Shown in pieces: positions 10,423-20,516 of a DNA stretch of 64,000 bases; position 1 is the first letter of the stretch; every line of letters starts with the position of its first letter. The notes under the pieces were generated by a model. The model saw only the letters and a list, made by a program, of their open reading frames with translations, had not been told where the DNA came from and searched no databases. Origin of the DNA: Georgenia ruanii (GTDB taxonomy: Bacteria; Actinomycetota; Actinomycetes; Actinomycetales; Actinomycetaceae). The translations under genes and the position numbers were made by a program. The stretch covers positions 124,001 to 188,000 of the forward strand of contig NZ_VUKE01000002.1 of assembly GCF_009193175.1 (NCBI RefSeq). Direction: 5' to 3'.

Positions 10423-11633
10423 CCAGCAGCACCGTCCTGCAGGGCGAGCGGCCGGCGGCCGGCGAGGTCGCGGCGCCGCTCGCCCCGCCGCCGCGCCGTC
10501 CGGTCCACGCGCTGACGGGCGTGCGGATCCTCGCGGCGCTGTGGGTGGTGCTGTTCCACATCCGGGGCAACCTCTACTCGGAGTTTCCCGAGGTGCAGCG
10601 CTGGGTGGGGCCGCTGCTCGACCAGGGCGGGCTCGGCGTGGACCTGTTCTACGTGCTCTCCGGGTACGTGCTCGTGCTGAACTACGGCTCGCGCATGGGC
10701 CGGCGGTTCCAGTGGGACGCCGCCGGTCGGTTCTGGTGGGCGCGGCTGTCCCGGGTGTGGCCCGCGTACTTCGTCACGCTGCTCGTCGCCGCGCTCTGGC
10801 ACGGCTTCCTGCTGGCGACCGAGCGCCCCGACCCGGTGGCGCCGCGGGACTTCACCGTGCTGAGCTTCCTGCGCCAGACCTTCCTGGTGGTGCAGTGGAC
10901 CGAGCCCGACTCGGACCGGCTCACCTGGAACGGCCCGGCCTGGACGGTGTCGGCGGAGGCGCTGGCCTACCTGCTGTTCCCGGTGCTCGTGCTGGTCGTC
11001 TACCGGCTCGCGGCGAGCTTCTCCGTGCGCGGCCTCGCGGTGCTGGCGCTCGGCGCCGTCGTCCCCACCGCGATCCTCATCGCCGGCCTCGGCACGCCGG
11101 AGTGGCCCGGCCTCTACGCCCCGTTCATGTGGATCCTGCGCATCGGTGGCGGCTTCGTCGCCGGGGCGCTCGCGTGCGCGGCGGTGCAGCACGTCCGGGC
11201 GACCCCGCGCGCGCGGGCCTGGGCCAGCCACCTCGCGCTCGCCGCGGTCGTGGTGATGATCGCGTGCTTCTACGCCGTCGACCGCACCGGGCGGGCACAC
11301 CTCACCCCGGCCCTCGCGATCCCGTTCTTCGTGCTCGTGGTCGGGGCCCTCGGGCTGGCCGACCGGCACATCGCGCGACTGCTGAGCACCCGGGTGCTCG
11401 TGGTCGGCGGCATGGCGTCCTACAGCGTGTACCTCGTGCACATGCTCGTCATCGAGCCGGTGTGGTACCTGCAGGGGGAGTACGCCGTCCTCGCCCCCGG
11501 CACGACCGGCTCGAAGCTCGCGTTCGTGCTCGTGCCGTTCGTGGTACTCGGGGCCGGCTACGCCCTGTGGCGCTGGCTCGAGGAGCCGGCCCGGCGGCGC
11601 ATGCGGGCCATGGCCAAGGTCGGGTCGCAGTAG
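10419..11633 (+). CDS. Membrane acyltransferase (acyltransferase family 3)
   Basis: A 404-residue polytopic protein of the OafA/NodX family, with about ten membrane spans. HALTGVRILAALWVVLFHIRGN near residue 30 holds the catalytic His of the first span. DLFYVLSGYVLVLNYGSR and the Arg-rich FWWARLSRVWPAYFV follow in family order. These enzymes transfer acetyl or other acyl groups from cytoplasmic acyl-CoA onto envelope glycans. The GTG start at 10419 overlaps the GT2 stop, making it the last gene of the glf-exporter-glycosyltransferase operon. The likely job is O-acylation of the same polysaccharide. A 146-base gap separates it from the next gene. Confidence 0.88.
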   Translation: MTSSTVLQGERPAAGEVAAPLAPPPRRPVHALTGVRILAALWVVLFHIRGNLYSEFPEVQRWVGPLLDQGGLGVDLFYVLSGYVLVLNYGSRMGRRFQWDAAGRFWWARLSRVWPAYFVTLLVAALWHGFLLATERPDPVAPRDFTVLSFLRQTFLVVQWTEPDSDRLTWNGPAWTVSAEALAYLLFPVLVLVVYRLAASFSVRGLAVLALGAVVPTAILIAGLGTPEWPGLYAPFMWILRIGGGFVAGALACAAVQHVRATPRARAWASHLALAAVVVMIACFYAVDRTGRAHLTPALAIPFFVLVVGALGLADRHIARLLSTRVLVVGGMASYSVYLVHMLVIEPVWYLQGEYAVLAPGTTGSKLAFVLVPFVVLGAGYALWRWLEEPARRRMRAMAKVGSQ

Positions 11634-11779
11634 GCCGGTGCGACGCCTGCCGCCGGGCGACATCCCGACGGTGAGGCGGGCCGCCTGAGGGGTGGGGCAG
11701 GGCCGGGATCCGGCTTCGCCGCCCGCCGGGCGGGCAGGCACGGCGACGATGATTGACGACGTAACAAGGAGAGATACAC

Positions 11780-13738
11780 ATGGCGGCCGCTGACATCGCG
11801 GGCACGCTCGCCGTCGCGACCCTGCTGACCTGGCTCCCCGGCCTGCTGGTGCTGAGCCTGGCGCGGCTGCCCCGGCTGCTGGTGCTCGCCCTGGCCCCGG
11901 CGGTGACCCTCTTCCTCGCCTACGTCGGCACCCTGGCGGCCCGGGCGGTGGGCGTGTCGTGGTCGGTGGCGGCCCTCGCGGTCTGCACGGCCGTCCTGAT
12001 GGCCGTCGTGTGGGGGCTGCGCCGGTGGCGCGGCCTGGAGGCGACCCGCCAGGCGAGGTGGACGCCGTCCGGCATCGTGTTCGTGACGCTGATGGTCCTG
12101 GTGGCGGTGGGCATCGGCGCCCGGGCGTACCTCGTCGCCTCGCAGAACTTCTACGTGATCCCGCAGGACTTCGACTCCGTCTTCCAGGCCAACGCGGTGC
12201 GCTGGATCGCCGAGCACGGGGACGGCACGGCGTCGGGGCTCACGGGCATCAACAACTACGCCTCGACGGCCCCCTTCTACTACCCGTCCACGCTGCACGC
12301 CCTCATGGCGCTGACCTACCAGCTCGCCGGCACGGGCGTCATCGCGGCGGTGCACGCCCACATCCTGCTCTGGATGCTCGCGCTGCCCCTGGGCGCCGCC
12401 GCCCTCGTCCGGGCGCTCGGCGCCGGGCCGGTGGGCGCCGGCGTCGCGGCGCTGGTCTCCACGAGCTTCACCGCCCTGCCCTACGAGCTCATCTGGCGCG
12501 GGCTCGTGCCCTTCACCGAGACGCTCGTCCTGGTGCCGGCGATGCTCGCGATGCTCGCCCTGGCGGCACGCCGGCGCACGGCGGTCGACGCCGTCCTGCT
12601 CGTCGGGGCGGCCGCGGGGCTGGTCGGCACGCACACGTCGGCCGCCACGACCCTCATGGTGTTCGGGATCCCGATGATCGTCGGGCTGCTCCTGCGGGAG
12701 CGGCGCGCGCTGCTCCCGCTGCTGCGGTGGGCGGCGCTCGCCGTCGTCCTCCTCGCGGTGCTGCTAACGCCCACCGTGCTCGACCTGCTGCACAGCTTCG
12801 ACGAGCAGGACCTCGTGTGGGACTGGCCCGCGCTGCTGACCGTGCCCGAGGGCGTCAAGACCGCCGTGCTGTTCGGGACCGGCTACCGGGACACGGTGCA
12901 GCTGGCGCTGGCGGTCCTCGTGTGGCTCGGCGTCGGGTGCGCGGTGGTCTTCCGGCGCTACCGGATGGGGGTGGCCCTGGCGGTCGGCATGGTGGGCGCC
13001 ATGGCGCTGTACGTGCTCGCCGTCGCCTCCGACAGCGCCCTCTCGCTCACCCTCACCGGGTTCTGGTGGAACGACCAGCTGCGCCTGTCCGCGCTCGTCG
13101 CGATCGCGGCGCCGGCGCTCGTGGGCCTGTTCGGCGACGCCGTCGGGTCGCTCGCCGGCCGGGGCGCGCTGCGGTTCGCCCGCGGTGTCTCGGTGGCGGG
13201 CCGGCGGCCGGTGATGGCGGTCGTCGCGTCTGTGCTCGGCGCCGCCGTGCTGGTCGCCGGGTACCTCGCCCTGACCCGGGACGGGTACTTCGTCCGCAGC
13301 CGCGACGCGATGCTGTACCGCTACGCGCTCGGCCCCACCGTGACCGAGAACGAGCGGGCGGGCATCGCCGAGCTGCCGGGCATCGTCCCGCCGGGCAGCC
13401 GGGTGATGAACGACTACCGCGACGGCTCGGCCCTCATGTACGCGCTCAGCGGCGTCCGTCCGGTGTTCGGCCACATGATGCCGGACCGCAAGAGTCCCGA
13501 CCAGCTGCTGCTGGACCAGCACTTCGACGAGCTGGCCACCAACCCCGAGGTGGCGCGCGTGGCCCGCGAGCTGGACGTCGACTACGTCTGGATCTCCGAG
13601 GGCTTCCTCGAGCCCGGTGCCGTGCGCGCGCCCGGCGTCGACCAGGTGCCCGACCAGCCGCACCTGTTCGAGAAGGTGTACGAGAACCCCGGCGCGGTGC
13701 TCTACAAGATTGCGTGGGATACCGTCCCGAAGGGGTGA
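11780..13738 (+). CDS. DUF6541 polytopic membrane protein (paralogue 2)
   Basis: A 652-residue multi-pass membrane protein, second of three DUF6541 paralogues here. The family loop reads DFDSVFQANAVRWI, then FYYPSTLHALMAL. The C-terminal extracytoplasmic domain has FDELATNPEVARVAREL and DYVWIS, matching the other copies in outline but lacking both Cys residues and the ITACG terminus. It ends VLYKIAWDTVPKG instead. AAGGAGAG precedes the ATG. It stands alone between the glycosyltransferase operon and the repeat-protein genes. Function is unknown. The location in a glycan locus and the membrane layout favour a lipid-linked sugar transferase, which is inference only. Confidence 0.83.
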   Translation: MAAADIAGTLAVATLLTWLPGLLVLSLARLPRLLVLALAPAVTLFLAYVGTLAARAVGVSWSVAALAVCTAVLMAVVWGLRRWRGLEATRQARWTPSGIVFVTLMVLVAVGIGARAYLVASQNFYVIPQDFDSVFQANAVRWIAEHGDGTASGLTGINNYASTAPFYYPSTLHALMALTYQLAGTGVIAAVHAHILLWMLALPLGAAALVRALGAGPVGAGVAALVSTSFTALPYELIWRGLVPFTETLVLVPAMLAMLALAARRRTAVDAVLLVGAAAGLVGTHTSAATTLMVFGIPMIVGLLLRERRALLPLLRWAALAVVLLAVLLTPTVLDLLHSFDEQDLVWDWPALLTVPEGVKTAVLFGTGYRDTVQLALAVLVWLGVGCAVVFRRYRMGVALAVGMVGAMALYVLAVASDSALSLTLTGFWWNDQLRLSALVAIAAPALVGLFGDAVGSLAGRGALRFARGVSVAGRRPVMAVVASVLGAAVLVAGYLALTRDGYFVRSRDAMLYRYALGPTVTENERAGIAELPGIVPPGSRVMNDYRDGSALMYALSGVRPVFGHMMPDRKSPDQLLLDQHFDELATNPEVARVARELDVDYVWISEGFLEPGAVRAPGVDQVPDQPHLFEKVYENPGAVLYKIAWDTVPKG

Positions 13739-13770
13739 ACTTAGGGGGCATCCTCAAGTATTGGTTCTCT

Positions 13771-13788
13771 GTGACGATATTCAGTCAC
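13771..13788. promoter_or_regulatory. Inverted repeat upstream of the SpoIID gene
   Basis: GTGAC and GTCAC are separated by eight AT-rich bases, 41 bases before the SpoIID start. It is a possible operator. No matching regulator is identifiable. Confidence 0.3.
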
Positions 13789-13828
13789 GGGGGTCGTGTG
13801 CCCCAGTCGAACACCACGAGGGGTACGC

Positions 13829-15742
13829 ATGAGACGGTTCAGACGCGCGGTGCAGGTCGCGGTCATCGGAATTCTTGCCGGCGCCGCGGCGAGCGTCGCT
13901 CCGGTCGCCCAGGCCGCCGAGGCGATCTACTACCCGCCGGCGTCCGGTGCGTGGGAGGTGCGCGGCCACGGCTACGGCCACGGCGTCGGGTTGTCCCAGT
14001 GGGGTGCCCGCGGTGCCGCCCAGCAGGGCCGCTCGGCGAACGAGATCCTCGACTTCTACTACCCGGGCACCGCGACCAACAACATCGGCAACCCCCAGAT
14101 CCGCGTCGGGCTGACGTCGACGTTCGGCTCGGTCACGGCGGCCAGCTTCTGGAGCCCGGCCGGCACCGGTAACGCGGTCGCCGTCGATAACGGCGGCGGC
14201 GGCGTGCGCGTCGAGGGCGCCGGCATGTTCAACGTCCGGATCGACGGGCAGGGCTTCGTCGTCGACCGGGTGACGGCGGGCGGGGAGACCACCCGCTTCC
14301 CCGGCAACGAGCTGTGGGTGCGCACCATCAACGGCGTCGTCGCCTCGCCCGCGGGCGCGGCCGAGGGCGTCTGGTACCGCGGCGCCATCCGCCTGGTCCG
14401 CACGGGCGCGACCACGTACGACGTCGTCAACCACGTCTCGATGCAGGAGTACCTCTACGGCGTGGTGCCCCGGGAGATGCCCGCGGGCTGGGAGGCCGCC
14501 GCCCTGCAGGCCCAGGCCGTCGCGGCCCGCAGCTACGCGCTGTCGGTGTCCCGCCCGGCCAACGCCTACGACCTGTGCGACACGACGGCGTGCCAGGTCT
14601 ACGGCGGCCGCGCCGCGGTCAACCCGGCCGGCACGATGACGTTCAACCGCGAGTCCGGGTCCAGCAACGCGGCCGTGGACGCCACCGGCGGGCTCGTGCG
14701 CTGGCACCAGGGCGCTGTGGCGTTCACCCAGTTCTCATCCTCCAACGGCGGGTACACCAAGGCGGGCAGCAAGCCCTACCTCGTCGCCAAGCCCGACCCG
14801 TGGTCCGGCGCCGCCCGCAACGACACCGTCTCGAGCTGGGGCGCGCAGCTGCCCGTCTCGGCCGTCCAGGCGAAGTGCCCGGCGGGCGGGACGCTCCAGC
14901 GCCTGGTCATCACCTCGCGCGACGGACGGGGCGAGTGGGGCGGCCGCATCACCGGCGCCCGGGTGGAGTGCACGACCGGCAACGCGAACGTCACCGGCGA
15001 CGCCGCCCTCCGCTTCGGCATGAAGTCCTCGTGGTGGGTGCCGACCGCGCCGGCCGCCCGCGCCACCGGCTTCTTCCTGTCCAACTCCAACGCCACCGGC
15101 ACCGCGGACATCGTCTTCAACTACGGCGACCCGGGCGACACGGTGCTGGTGGGCGACTGGGACGGCAATCGCACGGACACCCTGGCGGTGCGCCGCGGCG
15201 GGGTGTACTACCTGTCGAACTCCAACGCCACGGGCAAGGCCGACATCGTGATGGCGTACGGCAACCCCGACGACACGGTGCTGGTGGGGGACTGGGACGG
15301 GGACGGCGTGGACACCCTGGCCGTGCGTCGCGGCGGGGTGTACTACCTGTCGAACTCCAACGCCACGGGCAAGGCCGACATCGTGATGGCGTACGGCAAC
15401 CCCGACGACACGGTGCTGGTGGGGGACTGGGACGGCAACGGCACGGACACCCTGGCGGTGCGCCGCGGCGGCGTCTACTACCTGTCGAACTCCAACACCA
15501 CGGGCAAGGCCGACATCGTGATGGCGTACGGCAACCCCGGTGACACGGTGCTGGTGGGGGACTGGGACGGCAACGGCACGGACACCCTGGCGGTGCGCCG
15601 CGGCGGCGTCTACTACCTGTCGAACTCCAACGCCACCGGCAAGGCGGACGTCGTCATGGGCTACGGCGACCCCGGCGACGAGGTCATCGTGGGTGACTGG
15701 GACGGCAACGGCACCGACACGCTGGGCGTGCGGCGCCGCTGA
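13829..15742 (+). CDS. Secreted SpoIID/LytB-domain protein with five C-terminal propeller-like repeats
   Basis: A 637-residue exported protein. It has an N-terminal signal peptide (RRFRR, a hydrophobic stretch, then AQA about residue 29). Next comes the GHGYGHGVGLSQWGARG motif, and then the SpoIID core with EYLYGVVPREMPAGWEAAALQAQAVAARSYAL. SpoIID-type proteins are peptidoglycan-active: SpoIID is a lytic transglycosylase and LytB an amidase enhancer. From about residue 415 to the end are five repeats of 45 residues with a GDWDGDGxDTLAVRRGG core, shared with three other genes in this window. I chose the ATG at 13829 because GAGGGG precedes it and the signal peptide begins there; an ATG 11 codons upstream is weaker. 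A strong hairpin follows the stop. Confidence 0.88.
   Translation: MRRFRRAVQVAVIGILAGAAASVAPVAQAAEAIYYPPASGAWEVRGHGYGHGVGLSQWGARGAAQQGRSANEILDFYYPGTATNNIGNPQIRVGLTSTFGSVTAASFWSPAGTGNAVAVDNGGGGVRVEGAGMFNVRIDGQGFVVDRVTAGGETTRFPGNELWVRTINGVVASPAGAAEGVWYRGAIRLVRTGATTYDVVNHVSMQEYLYGVVPREMPAGWEAAALQAQAVAARSYALSVSRPANAYDLCDTTACQVYGGRAAVNPAGTMTFNRESGSSNAAVDATGGLVRWHQGAVAFTQFSSSNGGYTKAGSKPYLVAKPDPWSGAARNDTVSSWGAQLPVSAVQAKCPAGGTLQRLVITSRDGRGEWGGRITGARVECTTGNANVTGDAALRFGMKSSWWVPTAPAARATGFFLSNSNATGTADIVFNYGDPGDTVLVGDWDGNRTDTLAVRRGGVYYLSNSNATGKADIVMAYGNPDDTVLVGDWDGDGVDTLAVRRGGVYYLSNSNATGKADIVMAYGNPDDTVLVGDWDGNGTDTLAVRRGGVYYLSNSNTTGKADIVMAYGNPGDTVLVGDWDGNGTDTLAVRRGGVYYLSNSNATGKADVVMGYGDPGDEVIVGDWDGNGTDTLGVRRR
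15071..15739 (+). repeat. Five 135-base repeats in the SpoIID gene
   Basis: Five in-frame units of 135 bases encode (F/Y)YLSNSNATGxADIV, then YGNPxDTVLVGDWDG. Units 2 to 4 are nearly identical at DNA level, which points to recent duplication or gene conversion. Confidence 0.9.
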
Positions 15743-15756
15743 GTCGCTGAGCTGCC

Positions 15757-15790
15757 TGGAGGCCCGCACCCCTCGGGGTGCGGGCCTCCA
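15757..15790. terminator. Hairpin terminator after the SpoIID gene
   Basis: A near-perfect 16-base palindrome (arms 15757-15772 and 15775-15790) begins 14 bases after the SpoIID stop. There is no T-run, as is common in high-GC actinobacteria. Confidence 0.75.
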
Positions 15791-15975
15791 CCCATGACGG
15801 TGCTCTGCAGAAGCAGAGGTTCACCGACCCTCGTCGCGACGAGAGCGGCCGCTGACGGCGCGGCCCGACGGCGCGAGGGGCGTGGCAGATGCGCCGAGAA
15901 GGAAGGGCCATTCGGCTCCGCTCGCTCCGGCATTACGGATAGCCTCCCGCCAAAAGCCTTCCGAAAGGGACCTTC

Positions 15976-16965
15976 ATGTCCAGATTTCGTGCACTGCCCC
16001 TGCTCGCAGCCGGGGCGCTGTGCGCCACCGCGGGCCTTGCCGGCCCGTCCGCCCTCGCACAGGGATCGCCTGTAGGGGGAGCGGGGAGCCAGTACTTCCT
16101 CAACGACCAGTTCACCGGGACGGCGAACCACGAGTTCTTCTACGGCGAGCCGCGGGACAACGTGTACTTCGGAGACTGGAACGGCGACGGGATCGACACC
16201 CCGCTGATCCGCCGGGGCAACACCTTCTACGTGCGCAACGCCAATGTGACCGGCGGCGCCGACGCCGTCTTCGCCTACGGCGACCCGGGCGACACGGTGC
16301 TGGTGGGGGACTGGGACGGGGACGGCGTGGACACCCTCGCCGTGCGCCGCGGCGGCGTCTACCACGTGAAGAACTCGATCTCCTCGGGCCGCGCGGATGC
16401 GGTCATCGCCTACGGTGACCCGGGCGACACGGTGCTGGTGGGCGACTGGGACGGGGACGGCGTGGACACCCTGGCCGTGCGCCGCGGCGGGGTCTACCAC
16501 GTGAAGAACTCGATCTCCTCGGGCGTGGCCGACGCCGTCTTCGCCTACGGCGACCCCGGGGACGCCGTCATCGTCGGGGACTGGGACGGCAACAAGACCG
16601 ACACCCTGGGCGTGCGCCGCGGCAACGTCTACCACCTGCGGAACTCCACCACCTCCGGCGTGGCCGACGTGGTGTTCGCCTACGGCAACCCCGGCGACGC
16701 CGTCTTCGCCGGCGACTGGAACGCCGACGGCACAGACACCCTCGGGGTGCGCCGCGCCCCGGCCCCCGCCGTCGCTACGCCGGCACCGGTGAGCAAGCCG
16801 GCCCCGGCCCCCTCCGCTCCGGCGAAGCCCCGCAACGTCAACTGCTCCGACTTCAGGACCCAGGCGGAGGCACAGGCCTGGTTCAACCGGTACTACCCCT
16901 ACTACGGCGACGTGGCCGGGCTCGACCGCGACCACGACGGGAAGGCCTGCGAGGCCCTGCCGTAA
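15976..16965 (+). CDS. Secreted five-repeat protein with Excalibur calcium-binding domain
   Basis: A 329-residue secreted protein. A signal peptide ends near residue 29 (ALA-QG). Five repeats of about 45 residues follow (roughly 40-260) and belong to the family shared with the SpoIID, amidase and subtilisin genes of this locus. A Pro/Ala-rich linker leads to a C-terminal Excalibur domain: NCSDFRTQAEAQAW, then DRDHDGKACE, with its two Cys and the DxDxDGxxCE calcium loop. There is no recognisable enzyme domain, so it is probably a structural or adaptor surface protein. AAGGGA lies before the ATG. It is monocistronic, between two strong hairpins. Confidence 0.85.
   Translation: MSRFRALPLLAAGALCATAGLAGPSALAQGSPVGGAGSQYFLNDQFTGTANHEFFYGEPRDNVYFGDWNGDGIDTPLIRRGNTFYVRNANVTGGADAVFAYGDPGDTVLVGDWDGDGVDTLAVRRGGVYHVKNSISSGRADAVIAYGDPGDTVLVGDWDGDGVDTLAVRRGGVYHVKNSISSGVADAVFAYGDPGDAVIVGDWDGNKTDTLGVRRGNVYHLRNSTTSGVADVVFAYGNPGDAVFAGDWNADGTDTLGVRRAPAPAVATPAPVSKPAPAPSAPAKPRNVNCSDFRTQAEAQAWFNRYYPYYGDVAGLDRDHDGKACEALP
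16093..16755 (+). repeat. Five repeats in the Excalibur gene
   Basis: In-frame units of about 132-135 bases. The 47 bases at 16291-16337 are identical to 15272-15318 in the neighbouring SpoIID gene. Confidence 0.85.
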
Positions 16966-17008
16966 CCCCGGCTCACCACGACCAGGGCCGTAGGCCCACT
17001 CACCACGT

Positions 17009-17039
17009 TCCGGCCCCGCGCGATCCGCGCGGGGCCGGA
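17009..17039. terminator. Bidirectional hairpin between the Excalibur gene and rmlB
   Basis: A perfect 14-base stem (17009-17022 with 17026-17039) and a 3-base loop lie between two convergent genes, so it can serve both strands. Confidence 0.8.
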
Positions 17040-17040
17040 C

Positions 17041-18051
<1,011 letters not shown>

Positions 18052-18237
18052 CTACAACTCGGGCGAGTATGGCCGATTGTCCTAGATGGACGACGGGTGC
18101 GGGATGAGAGTCGCGGATCGCCCCGACCAATCCCGAGTATCCCCGTTCGTCCGCGCTACCGTCGGTAATGCAGGACACACGCAGAGCCCTGGTCCGATGT
18201 GTCCGCGTCCGTTTCCCCACCGACCGAAGGGCATCCG

Positions 18238-20415
18238 TTGTCATTCCGCCGCATCAACGCCGTGGCCTCGTCCGCCGCGTTGCTCCTGGTCCTGGGTGGT
18301 CTCCCCGCCGCCACAGCCACGACCGCCGGGGCCGCCATCCCCGCGTCGACCACGCCCGAGAGCCCGGTCACGCTGATCTCGCTGACGGACTCCGTGGGAG
18401 AGCCCACGAAGATCGCCGTCCAGGGCATCGAAGAGATCGCTGCCGACGCCGGCACGGCGCTGGGCACCGGGGTCGGCGGGACGGGGATCGGCGGCGTCGC
18501 GGGCGCCTCGGTCCCCACCTTCCGCGCCGCCTCGGCCGACACGACGGGTGATCCCGCAGAGCTCGACAACGTCGCCGTCCTGACGCCGCCGACGGCGACC
18601 GAGGAGTTCCTCGTCGCGGGCCTGACCTGGGACGCGGACAGCCCGCTCGCCCCCGGCTCCCAGATGTTCCTCCGCGTGCAGGAGAACGGCGACTGGTCGG
18701 ACTGGCTGCAGATCGAGGAGGAAGAGTCCGACCGCCCCACGAGCGTCGCCGGCACCGGTCCGTTCCTCACCGGCGGCGCCGAGGCCGTCCAGGTCCAGGT
18801 GACGGGCGAGGCCGCCGCGCTGCCGGCCAACCTCCAGCTCAGCCTCATCCCGGCCAACCCCACGCCGGCCGAGGAGGTCATCACCGACCCCGGGGAGGCG
18901 CCCGACCAGCTGCCCACCGAGGCCCCGGTGGCCGCGGCCGCGCCGGTGGCATACCGCAGCCTCGGCACCCTGACGACGAGCGGAGCCGGCACCGTCCAGC
19001 CCGCGTCCTTTACGCCCGCCGCGGCACCCGCAGCTGCCGCCGTCGCGGCCGCAGCGCCCGCCGCTACCGCCGTCGCGCCCGCGGCGAGCCCGGCGGTCCC
19101 GACGACGCTCGGCGGGCCCGCGGCCGCTGCCGCCCGCCCGGCCGTCATCTCCCGCGCCGGGTGGGGCGCGGACGAGTCCTTCATGAAGTGGCGCCCGAGC
19201 TACAAGGCGCTCAAGGCCGCGATCGTGCACCACACGGCGGGGACCAACAACTACACGGCGGCCCAGTCCGCCTCGATCGTGCGCGGCATCTACTACTACC
19301 ACGCCGTGACCAACGGCTGGGGCGACATCGGGTACAACTTCCTCGTCGACAAGTACGGTCAGGTCTTCGAGGGGCGCTCCGGCTCGATCCCCGCGCCCAC
19401 CGGGACCATGCCCCAGGGCGCGCACGCCGCCAGCACCACCCTCGGCAACTTCAACCCCGGCACCCTGGGCATCTCGGCGATGGGCGACTACACGCAGGTC
19501 GGCGCCCCGCAGATCATCCTCGACCGCATGGCCGACGTCATCGCGTGGAAGTTCGGCGAGGCCGGCATCGACGTGAACACGCCCAGCGGGATCATGTCGC
19601 CCGGCACGGCGGCCCGACCGAAGGGGCAGAACCTGCCCCGGATCTTCGGGCACCGCGACGTCGGCGCGACCACCTGCCCCGGCAACGACATCTACGGCCG
19701 GCTCGGCAGCCTGACCCGGGCCGTCGACGCGCGCCTGACCCACCTGTTCTATCTGAACAACTCCTTCTCCGGTCAGGCTGACATCGTGTTCGACTACGGG
19801 AACCCCAACGACCGGTTCCTCGTCGGGGACTGGGACGGCGACAAGATCGACACGATGGCGATCCGCCGGTCGAACGTCTTCTACGTCCGCAACTCCAACA
19901 CCACCGGTAACGCCGACAAGGTGTTCGCCTACGGCAACCCCGGCGACGTCGTCCTGGTGGGCGACTGGGACGGCGACGGCGTCGACACCCTCGCGGTGCG
20001 GCGGGGGAACCTGTACTACTTCAAGAACTCGGTCTCCACCGGCGTCGCCGACGTCGTGATCGCCTACGGCAACCCCGACGATCAGGTGCTGGTGGGGGAC
20101 TGGGACGGCGACGGCAAGGACACCCTCGCCGTGCGGCGCGGGAACAACTACTTCGTCAAGAACTCCATCACCACCGGCGTCGCGGACAAGGTCATCATGT
20201 ACGGCAACCCCGGTGACATCACGATCGTCGGCGACTGGGACGGTGACGGCGTGGACACCTTCGGGGTGCGCCGCGGCATCACCTACTACCTCAAGAACTC
20301 CATCTCCACGGGCGTGGCCGACCGGGTGTTCGCCTACGGCAACCCCGGCGACGAGGTCATCGTGGGTGACTGGGACGGCAACCGCACCGACACCCTCGGC
20401 GTCATCCGGCGCTGA
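18238..20415 (+). CDS. Secreted PGRP/amidase_2-type N-acetylmuramoyl-L-alanine amidase with five C-terminal repeats
   Basis: A 725-residue exported peptidoglycan amidase. With the TTG start at 18238 (GAAGG ahead of it) the product begins MSFRRIN and has a signal peptide ending TAGA near residue 32. A GTG 13 codons upstream is the alternative. Residues about 60-260 are an unassigned domain plus an Ala/Pro-rich linker. The PGRP/amidase_2 domain spans about 300-500: RAGWGADES, the zinc His of IVHHTAG, YNFLVD, GAHAAS and the distal GHRDVGATTCPG. These residues support cleavage of the MurNAc-L-Ala amide bond. The final 220 residues are five copies of the GDWDGDG repeat shared with three neighbours. 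A 19-base hairpin follows. Confidence 0.9.
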   Translation: MSFRRINAVASSAALLLVLGGLPAATATTAGAAIPASTTPESPVTLISLTDSVGEPTKIAVQGIEEIAADAGTALGTGVGGTGIGGVAGASVPTFRAASADTTGDPAELDNVAVLTPPTATEEFLVAGLTWDADSPLAPGSQMFLRVQENGDWSDWLQIEEEESDRPTSVAGTGPFLTGGAEAVQVQVTGEAAALPANLQLSLIPANPTPAEEVITDPGEAPDQLPTEAPVAAAAPVAYRSLGTLTTSGAGTVQPASFTPAAAPAAAAVAAAAPAATAVAPAASPAVPTTLGGPAAAAARPAVISRAGWGADESFMKWRPSYKALKAAIVHHTAGTNNYTAAQSASIVRGIYYYHAVTNGWGDIGYNFLVDKYGQVFEGRSGSIPAPTGTMPQGAHAASTTLGNFNPGTLGISAMGDYTQVGAPQIILDRMADVIAWKFGEAGIDVNTPSGIMSPGTAARPKGQNLPRIFGHRDVGATTCPGNDIYGRLGSLTRAVDARLTHLFYLNNSFSGQADIVFDYGNPNDRFLVGDWDGDKIDTMAIRRSNVFYVRNSNTTGNADKVFAYGNPGDVVLVGDWDGDGVDTLAVRRGNLYYFKNSVSTGVADVVIAYGNPDDQVLVGDWDGDGKDTLAVRRGNNYFVKNSITTGVADKVIMYGNPGDITIVGDWDGDGVDTFGVRRGITYYLKNSISTGVADRVFAYGNPGDEVIVGDWDGNRTDTLGVIRR
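19747..20412 (+). repeat. Five repeats in the amidase gene
   Basis: Five in-frame units encode (F/Y)YxxNSxxTGxAD, then YGNPxD and VGDWDGD. They are more diverged from one another than the SpoIID units. Confidence 0.88.
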
Positions 20416-20425
20416 GCCGCAGGAG

Positions 20426-20466
20426 CGACCGAGACCCGCCGTCCCCTGGACGGCGGGTCTCGGTCG
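20426..20466. terminator. Strong bidirectional hairpin after the amidase gene
   Basis: A perfect 19-base stem with a 3-base loop, 11 bases after the amidase stop and 51 bases from the convergent rmlC stop. Confidence 0.85.
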
Positions 20467-20516
20467 TGGAGAGGGGAGGTCGCGCTCGACGCCGTGGGCG
20501 CCGGTGCGGCTTCGCG

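Noticed and set aside
15757-15790. Attachment site or mobile-element end
   Set aside because: It is a simple hairpin right after a stop, with no integrase, transposase or tRNA nearby. A terminator is sufficient.
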